Positions 31,839-39,551 of a DNA stretch of 64,000 bases are shown piece after piece. A program made the translations under genes and the position numbers. Numbering within the stretch: the first letter of the stretch is position 1; each line of letters begins with the position of its first letter. The DNA lies in assembly GCA_023461435.1 (NCBI GenBank), contig JAEYLC010000032.1:1-64000 (forward strand). The letters are read 5' to 3'. The notes under the pieces are model-generated. The model did not search any database. It was not told the origin of the DNA and worked only from the letters and a program-made list of their open reading frames with translations. Source of the stretch: Bacillota bacterium (GTDB lineage Bacteria > Bacillota > Clostridia > Christensenellales > SZUA-584).

Positions 31839-34427
31839 ATGGTCATCTACAAAAAGAACGATTATCTTGGCTACATGGCCGATGTGGCCAAATGCAAGGC
31901 CCGCATCACATCGCTCAACGACCAGTGGGAGAACATCAAGCTGCTCTGCGAAATCAACTGCCCGCATCAGAGCAAAACGCTGATTCCCACCATGACGGCC
32001 ACGCAGCACAGCTTCGAGAATCTGCAGCAGCAGCTGGTGGATACGCTGGTTCTGGAAACGCTCAACAAAACGGAGCAGAAGCTGCTGTCGAAGGCGCAGG
32101 TGGCTGTCGATGTGTTGATCCGCAACCTGTATGAGCGCACCGCAGACGTGGGGTTTCTTGCGACTGACGACGACATCCGCGCATTTGTGGCGCGGAGTGC
32201 GAGGGAACAAAGCGCGCGTGAGAGGATCGTATCGCGCCTGCGCGAATATGTCGCGAAATACTCGGTGTATGAAGAGATCATCATCATGGACAAAAACCGC
32301 ACTGTGCTTGCCAATCTCGATCAAAGCAACGGCATACTCGGCAAGCAGATCGATGAGCCTGTTGTGATCAGAACGCTCGAGTCGCCGGACAATTTTTTCG
32401 AGCTGTTCGCGCCGTCCCCGCTGCAGGCGGCAAAACGCAAAGCGCATATATTCACAAGCCGCATTTATGCGGAGGATTCGGGCGATGTGATCGGCGCCAT
32501 CTGCCTGTGCTTCCGCTTCGAAAACGAGATGGAGCTGATATTCAAAAAGCTCTCGACGGACTATGACGGGTCGGTGATACTGATCGTGGACGAGAACAAC
32601 ACGGTGATCGCGAGCAACGACGAGAACCATGTGCCCGCAGGAATCACCGTTGAGACGGTAGAAGAGGGCCTCAACGGCGTTGTCTACTACCGCGGCCTTT
32701 CGTATATCGCCAAAACCGTGCCGACCCAGGGGTATCAGGATTATTACGGGCTTGGGTGGCGCGGCATGGTGCTGCTGCCGCTGCATCTCGCGTTTAAGGA
32801 AAAATCGGAGCTGCAGGGGATCGATAGCGGCATCACGGGCGCGCTGATGGGCAAGGCCGATTCGTTTTCTAAGGCGCTCAACGAGATCATCGTGCAGACG
32901 CAGACGATCAACAAATCCTTAAAGCGCATCGTCTATAACGGGCAGCTTATCGACAAAGACGGCGGCCGGGACGAGGAATTCGTAAGGCTCAAGCCGATAC
33001 TCGCGAATATCGGCAAGATCGGCGCGGGCACGAGCAGCCTGTTTAAGAGATCCGTGGCGGACCTTTTTTCAACGGTGATCTCGACGAGCCTTATCGACGC
33101 GGGGTTCCTTGCGTCGCTTTGCATCGACATTATGGACCGCAATCTCTACGAACGCGCGAACGACTGCCGCTGGTGGGTGCTCAACTCCACATTCCGCACG
33201 ATACTCGCGCAGGACAGCATCAGCGATAAGGAACAGTCAAAGCTGACAAAGATACTTGCTTACATTCACAGCCTGTATACGGTGTACAGCAACCTGTTTC
33301 TGTACGACAAATCGGGCCGTATCGTGGCGGTATCCAACCCCGAATACCGGGCGGATGTGGGGACGACGCTGAGCAGTACGTATGTTCACAATACGCTTTC
33401 CAACGCGAAGCCGGAGAAATATTTCGTGTCGCCCTTCGAGGAGACGCCGCTGTACGACGGAAAGCGTACGTACACTTACAGCGCTTCGGTGACGGACATA
33501 TCAATCCCGGGCCGGGTTGTGGGCGGCATCGGCATCGTGTTCGACAGCGAATTTGAGTTTCAGGCCATGCTCGGCGACGCGCTCAAATCCAAAAAGGATA
33601 CGTTTGCGGTGTTTGCGGACCGCAGAGGGGCCGTGATATCATCGACGGGCGGACAGAGCGTGGGGGAAACGCTGAAATTGCCGGATACGATGTTCAGTGT
33701 GAAAAACGGCGAGGTGCGCAAGGAGATACTCGTATACAACGGCAGCTATTACGCGGTGGGGTGCGCGTGCTCCGCAAGCTACCGCGAATACAAGAGCAGC
33801 GACGGTTACACAAACGATGTGCTGGCCTTTGTGTTTGTGAAGCTCACCGACGCGGCCAATGAGCCGGGGCTCGCGCTGCATTCAAAAACGGAGATCGAAC
33901 AGAAGGACATATCGCTTAAAATCGGCGGCGCGCATGAAAAACTCGTGGCTTTCGGCATCAACAACCAGCTGTTTGCGCTCAGACAGGATGTGGTGTATGA
34001 GGCGACAGACTTAAGCGAGGTGATACCGCTGCCCGATTCGAACGCCATGATACGCGGCGCGCTCAGTTACCGCGGCGAGTATATCGCGGTGGTGGACGCG
34101 CACGCGCTGTTTAAGAGTGAGGAACCCTCGCAGCCCGGCGGCCATCTGCTGATAGTCAAGCCCGCCGACGATGTGTTTCTGGCGCTCGAGGTGGACGAGC
34201 TTTGCAGCGTGCTCGAAGTGAACGCGGAAGATGTAAAGCCCGTGCCGGATTTCGGCGGCGTATCATCGGTGGCAGGGATATTGAGCGTCCGCGGCGAGAA
34301 GGATTGCAACGTGCTCGTGCTGAATCACGCGGCGCTGCTGACCAAGGTGCAGCAGGATCGGGCGGGATACGATTGGGAAGAGATCCTCGCGATTCTTGAG
34401 AAGATGAACGAGGAGAAGAGCGCATAG
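31839..34427 (+). CDS. soluble tandem-Cache-like sensor fused to CheW
   Basis: An 862-residue protein with no signal peptide or membrane segment. Two related sensory halves each open with a similar motif, RNLYERTADVGFLATDDD (about 95-112) and DRNLYERANDCRWWVLN (about 432-448). Each is followed by a PAS/Cache-like strand pattern (EEIIIMDKNRTVLANLD and SNLFLYDKSGRIVAVSN). A CheW domain occupies about 700-840 (KLVAFGINNQLFALRQ, VIPLP, ALSYRGEYIAVVD). It lacks the methyl-accepting helical bundle of chemoreceptors. It could couple a cytosolic signal to a CheA kinase, but no che gene is in the window. The ATG follows AAGGAGG by 8 bases. Confidence 0.8.
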   Translation: MVIYKKNDYLGYMADVAKCKARITSLNDQWENIKLLCEINCPHQSKTLIPTMTATQHSFENLQQQLVDTLVLETLNKTEQKLLSKAQVAVDVLIRNLYERTADVGFLATDDDIRAFVARSAREQSARERIVSRLREYVAKYSVYEEIIIMDKNRTVLANLDQSNGILGKQIDEPVVIRTLESPDNFFELFAPSPLQAAKRKAHIFTSRIYAEDSGDVIGAICLCFRFENEMELIFKKLSTDYDGSVILIVDENNTVIASNDENHVPAGITVETVEEGLNGVVYYRGLSYIAKTVPTQGYQDYYGLGWRGMVLLPLHLAFKEKSELQGIDSGITGALMGKADSFSKALNEIIVQTQTINKSLKRIVYNGQLIDKDGGRDEEFVRLKPILANIGKIGAGTSSLFKRSVADLFSTVISTSLIDAGFLASLCIDIMDRNLYERANDCRWWVLNSTFRTILAQDSISDKEQSKLTKILAYIHSLYTVYSNLFLYDKSGRIVAVSNPEYRADVGTTLSSTYVHNTLSNAKPEKYFVSPFEETPLYDGKRTYTYSASVTDISIPGRVVGGIGIVFDSEFEFQAMLGDALKSKKDTFAVFADRRGAVISSTGGQSVGETLKLPDTMFSVKNGEVRKEILVYNGSYYAVGCACSASYREYKSSDGYTNDVLAFVFVKLTDAANEPGLALHSKTEIEQKDISLKIGGAHEKLVAFGINNQLFALRQDVVYEATDLSEVIPLPDSNAMIRGALSYRGEYIAVVDAHALFKSEEPSQPGGHLLIVKPADDVFLALEVDELCSVLEVNAEDVKPVPDFGGVSSVAGILSVRGEKDCNVLVLNHAALLTKVQQDRAGYDWEEILAILEKMNEEKSA

Positions 34428-34468
34428 GATTATCCCCGTTTTTAGAAGAGAATATAAAAGCATGAACA

Positions 34469-34491
34469 AGGGCGGCCGGCGGCCGCCCTTG
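34469..34491. terminator. GC-rich hairpin between convergent genes
   Basis: A near-perfect palindrome with arms AAGGGCGGCC and GGCCGCCCTT lies between the Cache/CheW gene and the convergent phoH gene. T runs on both sides are weak, so termination is likely but not certain. Confidence 0.5.
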
Positions 34492-34542
34492 CTGTTTAGT
34501 GGATCATTAAGGAGGAGGAATATGAAGAAGCTTGCTGCTTGG

Positions 34543-35913
34543 TTACAAATTCTTTTCGGCGAGCGACGCAAGGCCGCTGCGCTCCACCTGCTTTAATGTG
34601 ACATGGCCGGTGATCGGGTGGTTTTTCATACGCTCCACCACATACACAAGGCCGTTGGATTTGGAGTCGACGAGCACGTTGTCGATCTGGTTGTCGGACG
34701 GGTCGCCGAGGAATATGAATTTGGAGTTCTTGCCCGCGCGCGTGAGCATGAGCTTCGCGAGATGCGGCGTGATCTCCTGCGCCTCGTCCACGATCACGAT
34801 GGCGTCCGTGATGGTGCGGCCGCGCATGTACGTAAACGATTTGATCTCGAATATGCCGCGGCGCCGGAAATCGTCGATGAACTGCTCCACCTGAAAGCCG
34901 TCCTCGATGCGTTTTGCGCGTTTGACGCGTCCGCCGTCCTTGTCGGATGACATCAGAAAGTCGATTGCGTCGTAGAAGCTGCCCATCCACGGGCGCAGCT
35001 TTTCGTCCTCGGTGCCCGGCAGATAGCCGATGTCGTTGCCCGCGGGCACGGTGGGCCGCACGAACACGATCTTGCGGTATTCACGCTGTTCGAGCACCTT
35101 TTCGAGCGCGACCGCCGTGGCGAGCACCGTTTTGCCGCTGCCCGCGCCGCCCGTGATCGACACAAACGACACGGCAGGGTCCATCAGCAGCTCAAAGGCC
35201 ATCACCTGCTCGGGGTTGATCGGCCTTAAGCCCCATGCCGAGTAGTTTTCGTAGTGCAGCGGTATGAGCCGGCTGCCGTCAAAGCGCGTGATGATGGGTT
35301 CTTCGTCCTGCGCCTGCGTTGCAATCACGGCGAATTCGTTGGGCAGAAGCTCCGTGCCCTTGGGCAGCTTCGCGCCGCCTGAATAAATGGTACCCACGCT
35401 CTTTTCGGACAGGCTGAGCGCCCTTTGGCCGGTGTACAGCTCATCGGTTTTGATCTTGTCCGTTTCATAATCCTGCGATGTGATGCCGCAGATTTCCGCT
35501 TTGATACGAAGGCATACATCCTTGGATACGAGTATCGTCTCCATCTCGGGATCGATCTCTTTGAGCTGCATGGCACAGGCGAGTATATGGTTGTCGTTTT
35601 TGTCCTCACTGAACGGAAAGCGTTTGTCTGCGGATTCGGCATAGGTGACGCGAAGCATAATGCCGTTTTCGAGCGCGATGCCGCTGCTCACATACTGGCG
35701 GCCGCAGCCGTCTATGGTGCGGTGCAGCGTACGTACGGCTTCACGCGCCTGATAGCCGGCCAGTCCGTCGCGCGTTTTTAAGTGGTCGAGCTCCTCAAGC
35801 ACCGTGACGGGAATGTACACGTCGTTGCCGACAAAGTTCTTAAAGCACCACGGGTCATGCATCAAAACATTGGTATCGAGCACGTATTTTTTTCTGTTCT
35901 CCAGCTTGCTCAC
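34543..35913 (-). CDS. PhoH-like ATPase with N-terminal PIN domain
   Basis: A 456-residue cytosolic protein. The N-terminal PIN nuclease domain (about 10-135) has the acidic positions in VLDTNVLMHDP, LEELD and DNHILA. The C-terminal PhoH P-loop ATPase has Walker A GGAGSGKT (about 256-263), VRPTVPAG and Walker B VIVDEAQEITP. PhoH2-type proteins of this architecture act as RNA helicase/RNases in mycobacteria; the role here is inferred. The start is a GTG (complement of 35911-35913) with GGGGG about 12 bases upstream. Confidence 0.93.
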   Translation of the reverse strand: MSKLENRKKYVLDTNVLMHDPWCFKNFVGNDVYIPVTVLEELDHLKTRDGLAGYQAREAVRTLHRTIDGCGRQYVSSGIALENGIMLRVTYAESADKRFPFSEDKNDNHILACAMQLKEIDPEMETILVSKDVCLRIKAEICGITSQDYETDKIKTDELYTGQRALSLSEKSVGTIYSGGAKLPKGTELLPNEFAVIATQAQDEEPIITRFDGSRLIPLHYENYSAWGLRPINPEQVMAFELLMDPAVSFVSITGGAGSGKTVLATAVALEKVLEQREYRKIVFVRPTVPAGNDIGYLPGTEDEKLRPWMGSFYDAIDFLMSSDKDGGRVKRAKRIEDGFQVEQFIDDFRRRGIFEIKSFTYMRGRTITDAIVIVDEAQEITPHLAKLMLTRAGKNSKFIFLGDPSDNQIDNVLVDSKSNGLVYVVERMKNHPITGHVTLKQVERSGLASLAEKNL

Positions 35914-36192
35914 GTAAGAAAAGCCCCCTTTTTTCGTATAAAAAATAAATCGCCGTTTTTTAGGCGGCGAAAAGCATCAACTTTTTGTGAGAGTTGCAGG
36001 TGGCTAGTATGAGATCGGAATTTGTGTCTTCGTTCTTCAAGTTCAGCACCTTAAATCATGTCGTCTTATTCATTATAGCAGCAAAGGCCTTGGTTATACG
36101 ATAAATCTATGTTAAGCTTTGCTGTTTTATATTTAAACTTCTGGCGCATATTGAAACATGGACAAGAGAAAAATAACGGCGGAGGATGGATG

Positions 36193-36543
36193 ATGAAAAA
36201 AGGAGTGAAAAACGCGGCGGTGGGCGCTGTTTCGGGCTTTGCCGCGGGGCTGTTCGGATCGGGCGGCGGCATTGCCGTGGTGGAAGGGCTCGAACGTATG
36301 GGCGTTGAAGAAAAAAGAGCGCATGCCACATCGCTGGCAGTGATTTTTCCGGTGTCGGCCGTGTCGGCCGTGCTGTATACCATGGGGGGGTATGTGCCGC
36401 TTGCCAGCACACTGTGGATGTGCGGCGGCGCGACGGCGGGCGGGCTGCTGGGCGCTTATTGCTTAAAGCGCGTGGGCGTGCGGCTGCTCAATAATATATT
36501 CACGCTGCTGATGCTGGCCGCGGGCATAAGGATGCTGTTTTGA
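36193..36543 (+). CDS. TSUP/TauE-SafE family half-transporter, first subunit
   Basis: A 116-residue membrane protein with about four hydrophobic segments and the TSUP half-repeat pattern VGAVSGFAAGLFGSGGGI near the N-terminus. Family members move sulfite, sulfonates or other organic anions. A full-length TSUP has two such repeats in one chain; here the second repeat is a separate overlapping gene, so the functional unit is probably a heterodimer. GGAGG at 36181-36185 fits the ATG at 36193 better than the one at 36190. Substrate unknown. Confidence 0.82.
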   Translation: MKKGVKNAAVGAVSGFAAGLFGSGGGIAVVEGLERMGVEEKRAHATSLAVIFPVSAVSAVLYTMGGYVPLASTLWMCGGATAGGLLGAYCLKRVGVRLLNNIFTLLMLAAGIRMLF

Positions 36544-36968
36544 TACTGTTTGCGCTGCTCGGAATACTGTTCGGCATCGTCGGCGGCATGGGGCTGGGCG
36601 GCGGCATCGTGCTGATTCCGGCGCTGACGCTCTTTATGGGAGTGTCGCAGCACGAAGCGCAGGGCATGACGCTGTTTGCGTATCTGCCCATGGCGGCAGC
36701 CGCGCTGGTGTCGCATTTCCGTCAGAAGTCCGTGAGCGTGAAACCGGCGTTGTTTTTGACGATGTTCGGCGTGACCGGCGGCGCGGGCGGATACTGGCTC
36801 GCGTCCGCGATAGAGGAAGACCCGCTGCGCATTGTGTTTGCGGCGTTTCTGATCATCGTGGCGCTGCTCAGGGCCTGGCACGGAGAGATCTCTCCGTGGC
36901 TGAAGAAAAGGAAATCAGACGACAAGCACGGCGATCACGGCGAAAGCCGCAAGCGACAGCAGCGTTGA
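36540..36968 (+). CDS. TSUP/TauE-SafE family half-transporter, second subunit
   Basis: A 142-residue membrane protein with about four hydrophobic segments; GIVGGMGLGGGIVLIPALTLFMG is the TSUP repeat. It starts at a TTG overlapping the stop of the first subunit (TTGA), indicating translational coupling. The C-terminus is hydrophilic and basic (KKRKSDDKHGDHGES) and overlaps the 3' end of the convergent AEC transporter gene by 54 bases. Confidence 0.82.
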   Translation: MILFALLGILFGIVGGMGLGGGIVLIPALTLFMGVSQHEAQGMTLFAYLPMAAAALVSHFRQKSVSVKPALFLTMFGVTGGAGGYWLASAIEEDPLRIVFAAFLIIVALLRAWHGEISPWLKKRKSDDKHGDHGESRKRQQR

Positions 36969-37844
36969 AAGCGAGAGTGACGCGGATACGAAAGCGCCCT
37001 CGTTCTCGTTTTTGCCGAATATGGGCAGCACGAACGGCGGAGGCAGCAGGAACATCAGTATCACGGCCCATTTGAGCGTCTCGCTGACGGGAATGATCGC
37101 ACCGAGCCCCACCAGCACGAGCGCGCAAAGCGCCGCCATCATAACGAGACGCGACAGCACCACGGACAGCGCGAGCGACAGCTTCGCTTTGCGGAATTCG
37201 AGCTCATAGCCGACGACAAACAATATGACGGCGGCAGTGGGCGCCGCGACAAAATCCAGAGCGCCCATGACGATGCCGCCTGCGGCGGATGCGTTGATGG
37301 CGTCCGCAAGTCCGGTCGCGCCGAGCAGGACGCCGATGGCGATTGAGATAATGACGGGGGAGGACAGCATGCCTTTGATCACGGCTTTAGGGGAACGCTG
37401 TGATTCGCCGCTCAGCAGCGTTAAGTACACGGTGAATACGAAAAGCACCTGACCCAAGTCCACAGTCGCAAAGTCGGTCACGGCATCCGCGCCGAACAGC
37501 AATGTGTAAAGCGCATAGCCGAGCATGCCCGCTTCAAAGCCCGTAAACAGGAACGGTACGGTGGTCATCTGTGTTTTGGTGAGTTTCTTAAACGCAACCC
37601 CAAGGCCCATTGCCATGAGGCAGACCGCAAACATCGATGAAGCGGTGATCACGATGCCAAGCCCATATGAAGCCGTGTAAAACGCCTTGATGAGCACGGC
37701 GGGCAGCGTCACATTCACGATGAGCGCCTTGAGCCCCGCGATTCCCTGCTTTTGCACGATGCCTTTTTTTCGGCAGAGCATACCGATTGCGAGCATGAGC
37801 ACCACGGGCAGTATCATTTGAAGCACACCGGCCAGTTTATCCAT
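36915..37844 (-). CDS. AEC-family transporter
   Basis: A 309-residue permease of the auxin efflux carrier family with about ten membrane segments. It opens ILPVVLMLAIGMLCRKKGI and contains the N-terminal NVTLPAVLIKAF and C-terminal FLLPPPFVLPIF crossover-type motifs. Bacterial relatives carry malate, malonate or other carboxylates. GGAGGG precedes the ATG. It is convergent with and overlaps the second TSUP gene. Confidence 0.88.
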   Translation of the reverse strand: MDKLAGVLQMILPVVLMLAIGMLCRKKGIVQKQGIAGLKALIVNVTLPAVLIKAFYTASYGLGIVITASSMFAVCLMAMGLGVAFKKLTKTQMTTVPFLFTGFEAGMLGYALYTLLFGADAVTDFATVDLGQVLFVFTVYLTLLSGESQRSPKAVIKGMLSSPVIISIAIGVLLGATGLADAINASAAGGIVMGALDFVAAPTAAVILFVVGYELEFRKAKLSLALSVVLSRLVMMAALCALVLVGLGAIIPVSETLKWAVILMFLLPPPFVLPIFGKNENEGAFVSASLSLSTLLSLAAFAVIAVLVV

Positions 37845-37929
37845 TGTTCCCTCCGAAGCATATATGTGTAAGAATGCAGATTTGATTCTATCAGAAGCAT
37901 CGCGTGGTGACCAGTGTCCAATAGGCTAA

Positions 37930-37952
37930 GAAAACGGCGGCTTGAACCGCCG
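37930..37952 (-). terminator. terminator of the small membrane protein gene
   Basis: Stem CGGCGG/CCGCCG (37935-37952), followed on the minus strand by TTTTC, lies downstream of the gene ending at 38100. Confidence 0.55.
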
Positions 37953-38099
37953 CAATCATTTTTATGTAATTGCTTTAAGAAACCGATTTGTCTTGCTCGG
38001 ATCAAAAACTAAGAAACCGATAAGTCATCCGGTGAAACGCTGATTCATCGGAGCCCGCCAACTATTCACAGATTCGCTTGCCTATCAATACCGATAATT

Positions 38100-38417
38100 T
38101 TACAAACCCCACCAGGTTCGGAGCATGAACTCTTCCGCTCCCTTGGAGACGGCTTGATCCTTCTCTTTTGATGCGAGCTTTTCAAATATTTCGGGCGCGG
38201 CGAACCCGTAAATGATGGCTTCCTTGAAATCCGCTGCCCCAAGCACCCATGCCGCAACACCCCCAAGCAGCGCGAGCAGTATCAGCGCCGCCCAGTATTT
38301 GAAATGAGATAAATAGGACAATGCCGTTTTTCTGAACCGTGCTTTCACAAATCTTAATAGATCCGGTATGATTCCGCCAAGGCATCCGATAAGAAAAATC
38401 GATAGAATGAATTCCAT
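38100..38417 (-). CDS. small membrane protein of unknown function
   Basis: A 105-residue protein with two hydrophobic segments: about 2-20, with GCLGGIIPD just after, and about 39-58. A charged C-terminal tail follows (EKLASKEKDQAVSKGAEEF). The pattern resembles small phage- or plasmid-type membrane proteins, but I cannot assign a family. The start (complement of 38415-38417) has GAGGTG upstream. Confidence 0.55.
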   Translation of the reverse strand: MEFILSIFLIGCLGGIIPDLLRFVKARFRKTALSYLSHFKYWAALILLALLGGVAAWVLGAADFKEAIIYGFAAPEIFEKLASKEKDQAVSKGAEEFMLRTWWGL

Positions 38418-38707
38418 ATCACACCTCGTTTCGTAAAGTCGTTCGCCTGTTATTAACAAATAGCGCCATTGTGACAACATTCAAGCAACATGCAATATTA
38501 TACCATTAATAATAATACTTGTATATCATATTAAAAAGCGAGCATTTTATGCCGCTGCCGCGCACCGTTTTAAGCGTTTCTATCCGTATAAATTTGTCGT
38601 GTGCAGATAATCAACGAAAAGAAGAGCGCGGTGTCGTGCCGATAATGATTTTTTATCGCCAACGACTGCGGAAGCAATAATTGTCAAATTTATGTCAGAA
38701 TCTATCT
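38418..38707. other. intergenic stretch without recognised features
   Basis: AT-rich region between the small membrane protein gene and the promoter of the glnB leader. I see no open frame with a ribosome binding site, no strong hairpin and no repeat shared with the rest of the window. Confidence 0.5.
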
Positions 38708-38736
38708 TTGACTTTGATTTGTGCCGGTGTTATACC
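38708..38736 (+). promoter_or_regulatory. promoter of the glnB-amt operon
   Basis: TTGACT at 38708-38713, a 17-base spacer, and TATACC at 38731-38736 preceded by TGT (extended -10). Transcription should start near 38743, a few bases before the structured leader. Confidence 0.65.
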
Positions 38737-38742
38737 GAAGGT

Positions 38743-38895
38743 GAGAATACAAATGCATTCGCTGAGGCTTTTAAAAAAGTCTCACCAAAGTCGGTGTGTT
38801 TTGGCGTTGCGTCAGCACACGTGCATTTGTGAATAATGGCTAGACGTAGATTGTTAGCGACGGCGCTTTCATAAGAAAGTGCCGTCGTTTTTTTT
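38743..38895 (+). promoter_or_regulatory. structured leader RNA with terminator (riboswitch-like), upstream of glnB-amt
   Basis: Predicted by hand as a three-way junction. P1 is ACAAATGCA (38749-38757) with TGCATTTGT (38822-38830), perfect 9 bp. P2 is GAGGCTTT (38764-38771) with AAAGTCTC (38776-38783). P3 is GTGTG (38794-38798) with CACAC (38816-38820), topped by TGGCG (38802-38806) with CGTCA (38810-38814). A 13-bp terminator stem (38858-38870 with 38875-38887) and eight T residues (38888-38895) follow, ending 23 bases before the glnB start. Bases 38857-38862 could instead pair with 38805-38810 in P3, a possible antiterminator. I do not recognise a known riboswitch consensus. Confidence 0.6.
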
Positions 38896-38918
38896 ATTAA
38901 AAAAAGGAGGATGGGAAT

Positions 38919-39257
38919 TTGAAAAAGCTTGAACTCATTATCCGGCCGGAAAGGCTGGAGGATGTCAAGGAGGTCTTGAATGCGCTTGATATCAAAGGCA
39001 TGACGGTCACTTCCGTCATGGGCTGCGGTTCACAAAAGGGGCTGACGGAGAGCTACCGGGGCGTCGCTTACCACATCAATCTTCTGCCCAAGATCAAGGT
39101 GGAGACGGTCGTCAAGGACGACATGGTCGACAAAGTCATCGACAGCGTATCCCAAAAGCTCAGAACAGGAAAAATCGGCGACGGCAAGATATTTGTCAGC
39201 GATGTGGCGGATGCTTACCGGGTTAGGACAGGTGACAACGGTGAAAGCGCGCTCTGA
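38919..39257 (+). CDS. glnB: P-II family nitrogen regulatory protein
   Basis: A 112-residue P-II signal protein, trimeric in known cases, that senses ATP/ADP and 2-oxoglutarate and gates ammonium channels. The family pattern is clear: KLELIIRPERLEDVKEVL, the T-loop segment YRGVAYHINLLPK and the C-terminal RTGKIGDGKIFV and YRVRTGD. The start is a TTG at 38919, 8 bases from AAAAGGAGG. With amt two genes downstream it is best seen as the GlnK-type partner of the channel; the symbol glnB is generic. Confidence 0.93.
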   Translation: MKKLELIIRPERLEDVKEVLNALDIKGMTVTSVMGCGSQKGLTESYRGVAYHINLLPKIKVETVVKDDMVDKVIDSVSQKLRTGKIGDGKIFVSDVADAYRVRTGDNGESAL

Positions 39258-39528
39258 CAAACAAAGTGCAGTGGCCTTTGGCGTGCTGCTTGCGGTCTCA
39301 TCTTTGATTACGGTATTCAGCATGGCGTTCGGCGTGTACGCGCTCGTTCACAACGTGAGTTTTTCCGTGATGAGCGCGCAGATACCGGGGGTGGTTTTTG
39401 CGGCGGTGGGTGCTTTCTTAGGAATCCGTTATTGTCTCGCGTCGCTCAAAATGGGCAGCGCGATAAGCGGCAAAACGTTTTCCTGGAAGAACTTTAAATC
39501 CGCAAAAGAAAAACCGTCGGTTCATTAA
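39241..39528 (+). CDS. small two-helix membrane protein between glnB and amt
   Basis: A 95-residue protein with two hydrophobic segments (about 11-32 and 43-63) and a basic C-terminal tail (GKTFSWKNFKSAKEKPSVH). A GTG at 39241 is the likeliest start, overlapping the glnB end by 17 bases; a GTG at 39232 is the alternative, and no ATG fits. I do not recognise a family. Its position between a P-II protein and its channel suggests, without proof, a role in the same complex. Confidence 0.7.
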   Translation: MKARSDKQSAVAFGVLLAVSSLITVFSMAFGVYALVHNVSFSVMSAQIPGVVFAAVGAFLGIRYCLASLKMGSAISGKTFSWKNFKSAKEKPSVH

Positions 39529-39551
39529 GATTTAATTAGGAGGATTATATA

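Noticed and set aside
38783..38796. CACC-AAAGTC-GGTG hexaloop as an ANTAR-antiterminator site in the glnB leader
   Set aside because: The loop has the A1 and G4 expected, but its stem is only 4 bp, it competes with P2, and I could not find the required second hexaloop hairpin overlapping the terminator. Not excluded, just unsupported.
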